19,270 bases of DNA from assembly GCA_030642405.1 (NCBI GenBank), contig DAOWNV010000014.1, positions 1 through 19,270 on the forward strand, given 5' to 3'. Shown in pieces: positions 14,400-19,270 of the stretch (position 1 is its first letter; every line of letters starts with the position of its first letter). Position numbers and translations under genes: made by a program. The notes under the pieces are model-generated. The model searched no databases. It worked only from the letters and a program-made list of their open reading frames with translations, and was not told the DNA's origin. This stretch comes from Desulfosarcina sp. GTDB taxonomy: Bacteria; Desulfobacterota; Desulfobacteria; Desulfobacterales; Desulfosarcinaceae.

Positions 14400-16577
14400 T
14401 TACTCCACAATTCCTGATGTTGGGCCTTTTTCCAGAGGCAGTTCAATTGTAAAAACCGTCCCTTTATCCGCTGCTCGTTCGCAGGTAATATGCCCGTGAA
14501 ATGATTTAACAATATTGAACGCGATGGAAAGCCCCAAACCGGAATGCTCGCCTTTTTTAGAACTTACGTACGGATCAAACAACTTTTCCTTTATTGCGTC
14601 AGGGATTCCAGGACCGTCGTCTATGAATTGAATTTGTATTCTTCCGTTGGCTTTTGTCCTTCCCGCTGCTCGATTGCTACCAATTGGAGGCGGGATCAGA
14701 CAGGTACGAATCAAAAGCGTCCCACCCGACTGCATGGCTTCAGCCGCATTTTTAATCAGGTTGATAAAGACTTGTTTGAGGCCGGCTTTTTCAGCGTTTG
14801 CCATCGGAAGTGACGTTTGGAAATCAGTCTCTATCTTCACATTCGAATGTCTGAGTAGAGGTTCTTTAGTAAGTTTGACGATATCTGCAAGCAGTGCATT
14901 GATTTCCGTTTTTTCCCGAGAAGGCGTGTTCTCTTTCGAAAAATTCGTAAGTTTTTTTAAAAGCTCAGCGACACGACCGATCTCCTCGTCGATAATTCGA
15001 ATTTCGTCTGTAGAAACACCTTCTCCCGACAATTTCATCTCAAGGATTTTTAAATAATTCTTAATAATGCTCAGCGGATTATTAACTTCATGGACGACTT
15101 TTCTTGCCAGATCACTGGTGGCGTCAACACGCGTCGTCTGAATTTCCTTCAACTGGTTTCGTTTGAGTTGATCAAGGCAAAGCGCCAAGGCGCCTTTATG
15201 AAGAAAAACGGACAACAACTTTTCATTTTTTAAAAGGTGGGATAGATCCCTTTCCTCAAGGGCCAGCACCATAACCCCCACCAGATCTCCATTTGCAATC
15301 AAAGGGTGGCAGTATATTCCTTGACCGCCGGTCCTCCGGATAATCTGCTCATCGAGAATCGTTAACGGTTCATGCAGCTCTGTTTCAAAAGAGTTTACCG
15401 GTCTTTGCTCAATTATGGCTCTGACCAACAGGCTCTGACGTAGACTCATGGAAATAGCAAGGTTTCGGGCACTGACATAACGTCCGGATGGATCCTTTAC
15501 ATATCCTGAAAGAACATCTTTCTCCCTGTCTGCAAGGAAGAAAAGAGATTGGTGGCTGCCCACAAGGATGCCGAGGCCGTCTGCAATGACGGATAAAATA
15601 TCGCTGCAGTCTTTTGCAGCCAGAAACCCTTCAAGGGACCCCATAAGCAAAGAGATGTCACGGACGTCTACAACCAGATCGTTTTTTATTTTCCGGTCTT
15701 TCTCATCAGGAACCGGTGTTCCGGAATCGTCGGTGCTGACATCGATACCCAAAGTATCAGCGATCTCTTTGGCCTCCGCATCCGCATTCTCCTTGGCGGT
15801 GCGGCATGCTTCCAAAGAGAGGCCGAAAAACTGGTCTGCAAGTTCAACCCCCACGTTGAATTTGTCCTCGTCATCTTTACATATCAAATTGGCAATGTAG
15901 ATGACCTGGGTCATGGGCATAGCCTGAGCAATTCGATTCGTTTCTTCATGATGATACCGAACCGGATCGGATAGTTCCGTTTGAAAATTCCAACGATGGA
16001 GAAGCCATGCGCCCACTTCGCTATGGGTAGCCCCCAACCGGGCTTCTTCCTTCATCAGACTGAGCTCGTCATTTTGGTATTTCTCAATGACTTCTTCATA
16101 GGCAGTCGTGCAACTCACCCACAACACGATCTTTCCAATATCATGCAAAAGTCCGGAAACAAAAGCATCGTCCGAATGTTCAAAGTCCAAGCCGGCAGCG
16201 ATCTGTTTGGATAAGAATGCACACCGGAGAGAATGCCACCAAAACGACTTCAAATTGAAACGGCCATTTCTCTTTGGCGAGGGGAAAGCTTCGTAAACAC
16301 AGGCACAAAGGGCCATGTTCCTTATTCCGCTTGTACCGATATAAACAACTGCCTGGTTGACCTCCTGTACTTTCTGAGGCAATCCGAAATAAGCTGAATT
16401 CACAAGTTTTAATAATTTGGCGCTCAATGCGGGATCTTTGTCGATAATGGAAGCAATTTCATCAAGATCGACATTATCCTTATTGCAGGCATCAAGAAGT
16501 TTTAGCAAAATATGGGGAAGCGTTGGAAGATTATTTAAGGTAGAGATTCTATCGAAGAAATGTTGGCGCGCTTTCAC
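14400..16577 (-). CDS. HDOD-GAF-histidine kinase
   Basis: The 725-residue cytoplasmic protein begins at GTG (16577-16575), with AAGG-type purines about 10 nt upstream. Residues ~14-215 form an HDOD domain (LPTLPHILLKLL, LVNSAYFG, VYIGTSGIRNMA, GLLHDIGKIV with H145/D146, HSEVGAWLLHRW). Residues ~320-475 resemble a GAF domain. The kinase core has H496 in RKVVHEVNNPLSI, N-box INLIKNAAEAM, DDGPGIP (653-659) and the G-box SGLGLSIA (679-686). HDOD domains act in signalling and are often degenerate HD hydrolases; here the HD pair and several other His are kept, although activity is unproven. Its likely partner is the REC-PAS-kinase-REC protein encoded 3 nt downstream. The input signal is unknown; the GAF domain could bind a small ligand. 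Confidence 0.92.
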   Translation of the reverse strand: MKARQHFFDRISTLNNLPTLPHILLKLLDACNKDNVDLDEIASIIDKDPALSAKLLKLVNSAYFGLPQKVQEVNQAVVYIGTSGIRNMALCACVYEAFPSPKRNGRFNLKSFWWHSLRCAFLSKQIAAGLDFEHSDDAFVSGLLHDIGKIVLWVSCTTAYEEVIEKYQNDELSLMKEEARLGATHSEVGAWLLHRWNFQTELSDPVRYHHEETNRIAQAMPMTQVIYIANLICKDDEDKFNVGVELADQFFGLSLEACRTAKENADAEAKEIADTLGIDVSTDDSGTPVPDEKDRKIKNDLVVDVRDISLLMGSLEGFLAAKDCSDILSVIADGLGILVGSHQSLFFLADREKDVLSGYVKDPSGRYVSARNLAISMSLRQSLLVRAIIEQRPVNSFETELHEPLTILDEQIIRRTGGQGIYCHPLIANGDLVGVMVLALEERDLSHLLKNEKLLSVFLHKGALALCLDQLKRNQLKEIQTTRVDATSDLARKVVHEVNNPLSIIKNYLKILEMKLSGEGVSTDEIRIIDEEIGRVAELLKKLTNFSKENTPSREKTEINALLADIVKLTKEPLLRHSNVKIETDFQTSLPMANAEKAGLKQVFINLIKNAAEAMQSGGTLLIRTCLIPPPIGSNRAAGRTKANGRIQIQFIDDGPGIPDAIKEKLFDPYVSSKKGEHSGLGLSIAFNIVKSFHGHITCERAADKGTVFTIELPLEKGPTSGIVE

Positions 16578-16664
16578 TGGCTCTTACCTTCTATACAAAG
16601 TAGAAATTAAAACCCTCCAGCAATAAACAAAGAAATACGATGTCAACTATTTGCTTTAGCAGAC

Positions 16665-16740
16665 TCAAAAAACAGACAGTTTTTGAATAATGGAAAGAAC
16701 AAGCCGATGGTCAAACCATCTTTTTGTAGTCATTATTCAA
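16665..16740. repeat. Nested inverted repeats in the gap before the kinase operon
   Basis: TTGAATAATG (16683-16692) and CATTATTCAA (16731-16740) form a perfect 10-bp inverted repeat. Inside it ACAA/TTGT and GATGGT/ACCATC (16706-16711 and 16715-16720, CAA loop) give a nested stem with a T run at 16721-16725. Next to it, CAAAAAAC/GTTTTTG (16666-16673 and 16679-16685) forms another hairpin. The 243-bp gap 16578-16820 otherwise shows only a TTGACA (minus strand, 16646-16641) without a clear -10. The element could be an operator, a terminator for the DUF2284 operon, or a leader structure. Confidence 0.6.
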
Positions 16741-16820
16741 CAACATGTTTCACAGCCATATCGGCATCACCATTATAGACTTGAATTTTTATGAAAAAAG
16801 GCATCAACCGGCTCACGAAA

Positions 16821-17448
16821 TCAGCAAATCAAGACCAGTCCCGAAACCCAGCCCATGGGCACCTCATCGGGAGTGGTATTTCGTGTGACTCGATCCGTTT
16901 TCCACCCGGCAGCCTCCATTAACCGGGAGACATTGATTCCGTATCCGGACATGGAAGATCTGGCAACATCGGGGTGCCTGGTGCCTGCAGGGGCTGCCTT
17001 GTTCTACCACCTGGCAGTTCGGCTGATCCATGCAAAAGATCTCTTTACACGAACCACCGGCAAGAGCCATGGCATCCGAAAAACCCCGTTTCACGGCTGT
17101 GCGTTCGAGGAGAGAAGCTATCGTATGAAGAATTTTAAATACATGGCGTCGTTCGTTGGACAACAAGATATCCGTAGGAACGTCAATCTTAAAAAAGATG
17201 GCATGCTCGAATCTTGGAAGCAATCGTTGCATCATCTGGGGACCAGATACATAAGGTGGGCAACTGGCCGACAACCCATAGTTTTCACATTTTGGATCAT
17301 GGCAAAGATCTGCCAACCCGGGCACAACGACAATGGCTGCTGCTGGAATCGCCACAGCACCGTCGGCACCTTCATCAATTGCAAGATGAACAAGGTCGTT
17401 TAACAAATCCGTCTTGGCTTGGATTTCGTTACCGGTTTCCATTTTCAT
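16821..17448 (-). pseudogene. DUF2284 predicted metal-binding protein, frameshifted by a 7-bp tandem duplication
   Basis: The frame from ATG 17448 encodes CHDPKCENYGLSASCPPY and a GGSCKEIFCM...C...SPCRH segment, which is the Cys-rich pattern of DUF2284 (function unknown; four-Cys or Fe-S-like binding is assumed). After CRH (residue 156) the frame is lost: AGGCACC is present twice in tandem (complement of 16973-16986). As written, translation ends at 16864 with an unrelated tail of 194 residues in total. Removing one copy restores the expected continuation PDVARSSMSGYGINV, LMEAAGW and ends VPMGWVSGLVLIC at TGA 16823-16821, a 206-residue protein of normal form. The start overlaps the trpR-like gene by 20 nt and has no clear Shine-Dalgarno, suggesting coupling. 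A real mutation is likelier than a sequencing error because it is an exact duplication. Confidence 0.82.
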
Positions 17449-17713
17449 AAAAGTAGTCCAGCACTTTTTTCAAGTAGCTGTCTCTGGCTTTGAGCAGCTT
17501 TGAACCTCGTGTGATTTTACAAAGACTGATGTTATGATCGGAGGCAATTTTTCGTTGTGTCTTTCCCTCATATAGGTCTTTTAGTAGCTGCCAGCGTAAG
17601 GTGAGGGTGTCAATTTCGCTTGGAGTAAATATTTCCTGGAATAATACCTCCATTTCCTCTGGAGTGTTTGTCCGGGCAAAAATCTCAACCAGTTCTTTGG
17701 TTACCACTTTCAT
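17429..17713 (-). CDS. TrpR-family transcriptional regulator
   Basis: The protein has 94 residues, slightly shorter than E. coli TrpR (108). The centre, FTPSEIDTLTLRWQLLKDLY followed by EGKTQRKIA and ISLCKITRGSKLLK (29-75), matches the Trp repressor helix-turn-helix, including the characteristic ITRGS..LK recognition region. TrpR binds tryptophan and represses aromatic amino acid genes. Whether this homologue senses tryptophan is not shown. Its neighbours are an amidohydrolase and a DUF2284 gene rather than trp genes. The start has AAGGG about 7 nt upstream, and a perfect TATAAT (complement of 17731-17736) lies before it without a clear -35. I saw no E. coli-type trp operator (CTAGTT repeats) upstream. 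Confidence 0.8.
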   Translation of the reverse strand: MKVVTKELVEIFARTNTPEEMEVLFQEIFTPSEIDTLTLRWQLLKDLYEGKTQRKIASDHNISLCKITRGSKLLKARDSYLKKVLDYFYENGNR

Positions 17714-17780
17714 AAAATACCCTTTTTACGATTATAGAACCGGATATAGTGCTGCCGGCGGCAAAAAGCTGATCCAAATA

Positions 17781-18620
17781 TTATAATTGCAACAAACGGC
17801 CTGCATTTTCACCGCATACACGGTCCATATCCTCCTGGCTCAACCCGGCTTCGGCCATCTCTTTTCGATACCGCTCCGGCTTCAACAGCGGGTAGTCGGT
17901 ACCTAACAGCACCTTGTCAATCCCCGCCAGTTCCTTGGCGTATTGGTATATCCGGCTGTCATATAAAAAAGGGGATGCAGCAGTATCATAATAGACATTT
18001 ATTAGGGTCTCTTTCACTGCTTTCTTCAGCAGATTGTAGAAAAAAAGTCCTCCACCCCAATGGGCTAGAACAATGATATTATTCGGAAATCGTGAGATAG
18101 TTTCGTATATCTGGATCATCGTATTGGGCGTTTTCCCAGGATAGAGGTGTCCCACTTCTTCGTTGGTGTGCAAAAGAATCGGCACGTTCCGTTCACGGCA
18201 CAAGGTCATGATAGGATCCAGACTCAACCGGCATTCTCCATCGATTCCGCAACTGTAAAAGGCCAACTCCCCCACTCCGCTCAAACCAGCCTCCAAGCAG
18301 CGTTCCACCTCTTCGGCCGCATCCGGATTCAGACTATCCACGCAGCAAAACCCCTTTAAGCGGTCAGGGTATTTGGCCACAGATTCCATCACATAGTCGT
18401 TATTGCGGCGACAGGTGTCCGGTGTCCGCCAAGGGAAACCGAACACCACAGACATGTCCACTTCCTGATCATCCATCATAGAAACAATGTTCGATGCGGA
18501 CACCAGTTTGGATTTGGGAGATTCGTACAAAAGTTTAAATTCAGGCTCGGCATCAAAAAACCGCTCACGGTGATCGCGGATTTCCGCCGGGAAGGTATGC
18601 ACATGAAAATCGATGATCAT
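17781..18620 (-). CDS. Amidohydrolase-superfamily metal-dependent hydrolase (amidohydrolase_2/ACMSD-like)
   Basis: This 279-residue TIM-barrel enzyme shows the superfamily metal ligands: H6 and H8 in MIIDFHVHTF, E118 in GVGELAF, H151 in PILLHTNEE, H187 in IVLAHWGGG and D242 in LLGTDYPLL. The HWGGG and GTDYP forms fit amidohydrolase family 2 (decarboxylases such as ACMSD, lactonases and related hydrolases). Substrate and reaction cannot be deduced. AGGAG lies about 7 nt before the ATG. It is the first gene of a minus-strand group with the TrpR-like regulator (67 bp downstream) and the DUF2284 gene. A TrpR-type regulator next to a possible ACMSD-like enzyme hints at aromatic compound or tryptophan metabolism, which is only inference. 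Confidence 0.88.
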   Translation of the reverse strand: MIIDFHVHTFPAEIRDHRERFFDAEPEFKLLYESPKSKLVSASNIVSMMDDQEVDMSVVFGFPWRTPDTCRRNNDYVMESVAKYPDRLKGFCCVDSLNPDAAEEVERCLEAGLSGVGELAFYSCGIDGECRLSLDPIMTLCRERNVPILLHTNEEVGHLYPGKTPNTMIQIYETISRFPNNIIVLAHWGGGLFFYNLLKKAVKETLINVYYDTAASPFLYDSRIYQYAKELAGIDKVLLGTDYPLLKPERYRKEMAEAGLSQEDMDRVCGENAGRLLQL

Positions 18621-18791
18621 TTAAGGCTCCTAAATATTTTGGATATTGACTATGACGTCTTTTTTTATACAATGCGGGTCAGACTTGCAATAGAGGAATC
18701 ATCGCCATCAACTGTAGTCTGTCCGGCCTGCAGACGGTCTTTTGATGGGAACTATGGCTATTGCCTCTTTTGCAGGCAGCGTCAAAGATAA
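18603..18791 (+). CDS. Possible small zinc-ribbon protein
   Basis: The frame reads MKIDDHLRLLNILDIDYDVF and ends CPACRRSFDGNYGYCLFCRQRQR, with two CxxC pairs in a zinc-ribbon arrangement (62 residues from ATG 18603). GGAAGG lies about 9 nt upstream of that ATG. The ATG at 18672 would give 39 residues but has no Shine-Dalgarno and overlaps a promoter-like sequence. The 5' end overlaps the start of the divergent amidohydrolase gene by 18 bp. It ends 22 nt before the trmL start. I do not recognise a family. The paired CxxC motifs are the only strong reason to believe it is translated. Confidence 0.4.
   Translation: MKIDDHLRLLNILDIDYDVFFYTMRVRLAIEESSPSTVVCPACRRSFDGNYGYCLFCRQRQR
18646..18673 (+). 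promoter_or_regulatory. Possible sigma70 promoter upstream of trmL
   Basis: TTGACT (18646-18651), a 16-bp spacer and TACAAT (18668-18673) lie about 140 bp before the trmL start. If used, it would fall inside the possible small zinc-ribbon reading frame and favour a trmL-only transcript. Confidence 0.3.
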
Positions 18792-18813
18792 AATTTCGAA
18801 GATCGAGGTGTAT

Positions 18814-19270
18814 ATGAATGTTTCAAAAAGAGCCCAATACGCCTATCAACGACTCAAAGAGTGGGGGGTATATCTAGAAAAAGTGAATTTTACCGATCAA
18901 ACGCCGGAGTTAAAAAACCATCTGGAGCGCCACGTGGTGCTTGTAGCTCCTGAAATCCACTGGAATACGGGAAATATCGGCCGGACCTGCCTGGGGGCCG
19001 GTGCCCGGCTGCACCTGATTCAACCTATAGGGTTTTCCCTGGACAGCCGCCAGGTGAAAAGAGCCGGATTGGATTACTGGGACCAGGTACGCTTGGACCG
19101 TTGGGACAGTTTCGAATCTTTCCGCCAATCCATGAACCCTGCTGATGATGAGATCGCCCTTTTTTCCAAAAGCGGCTCTCGCCTTTTTTGGAAAATGCCA
19201 ACTCTCAAACGGATGTTTCTATTGTTTGGATCAGAGACCCGTGGGCTACCGAAAAAGATTCTCTTGCAGT
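18814..19270 (+). CDS. trmL: TrmL-like tRNA (cytidine/uridine-34) 2'-O-methyltransferase, 3' end outside window
   Basis: The first 152 codons are present. Family blocks are LVAPEIHWNTGNIGRTC (43-59), LHLIQPIGFSLDSRQVKRAG, LDYWDQV and FLLFGSETRGLP near the window edge. These are the SPOUT motifs of TrmL (formerly YibK), which methylates the wobble nucleotide ribose of certain tRNA-Leu using SAM. Typical TrmL starts right at the LVAPEI block. Here about 40 residues precede it (KRAQYAYQRLKEWGVYLEKV), with GAGGTG about 6 nt before the ATG at 18814, so an N-terminal extension is likely. An internal start at one of the GTG codons near residue 41 is possible but has no visible Shine-Dalgarno. It is distinct from trmJ elsewhere in the window. 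Confidence 0.9.
   Translation, partial: MNVSKRAQYAYQRLKEWGVYLEKVNFTDQTPELKNHLERHVVLVAPEIHWNTGNIGRTCLGAGARLHLIQPIGFSLDSRQVKRAGLDYWDQVRLDRWDSFESFRQSMNPADDEIALFSKSGSRLFWKMPTLKRMFLLFGSETRGLPKKILLQ

Noticed and set aside
16733..16804. 23-codon minus-strand frame ending at the inverted repeat (YNGDADMAVKHVVE)
   Set aside because: It looks protein-like but is too short, has no Shine-Dalgarno and no identifiable parent gene; it could be a remnant but this cannot be supported.
16855..17403. 182-codon plus-strand frame
   Set aside because: It is antisense to the DUF2284 gene, which carries recognisable Cys motifs on the minus strand; the plus-strand product has no domain pattern.

Overview
The window looks like a chromosomal stretch from a strictly anaerobic Desulfobacterota-type bacterium, probably a sulfate reducer or a relative. 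This is inferred from gene content: a formate-tetrahydrofolate ligase with highly biased codons, an IscA/HesB-like protein that reads as a selenoprotein, FmdB and DUF2284 proteins, and two-component proteins built as in that phylum. No rRNA, tRNA, CRISPR array, transposase or integrase was seen.

Layout. Bases 2-4018 (+) hold the 3' end of a BRCT protein (probably LigA), then two overlapping half-transporter genes forming a heterodimeric ABC exporter of the BmrC/BmrD (YheI/YheH) or TM287/288 type. Bases 4019-4349 have no gene but hold a probable terminator and five 18-bp tandem repeats just before fhs (4350-6113), which ends at a strong terminator. Next on the + strand come a CheX-CheX-SpoA fusion (6236-7603) and prfC (7699-9288). 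A bidirectional terminator at 9298-9327 separates prfC from a minus-strand block: an iscA/hesB-like gene with an in-frame TGA (9351-9665), a macrodomain hydrolase (9825-10340) and an FmdB zinc-ribbon protein (10443-10937). Divergent from fmdB is an ndk-trmJ pair (11202-12394). It converges, one base apart, on a two-gene minus-strand signalling operon (HDOD-GAF-kinase, then REC-PAS-kinase-REC; 16577 down to 12396). A second minus-strand operon (18620 down to 16821) encodes an amidohydrolase, a TrpR-family regulator and a DUF2284 protein whose reading frame is broken by a 7-bp tandem duplication. The right edge holds a possible small zinc-ribbon gene and the start of trmL.

How the genes fit together. 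Most are housekeeping: one-carbon metabolism (fhs), translation termination (prfC), nucleotide pools (ndk) and tRNA 2'-O-methylation (trmJ, trmL). The accessory content is signalling (CheX-CheX-SpoA and the kinase pair), export, and the TrpR-regulated amidohydrolase operon. The most noteworthy item is the iscA/hesB-like gene. A conventional gene caller would split or truncate it, yet one frame runs through the TGA with conserved family sequence on both sides and a SECIS-like hairpin just downstream.
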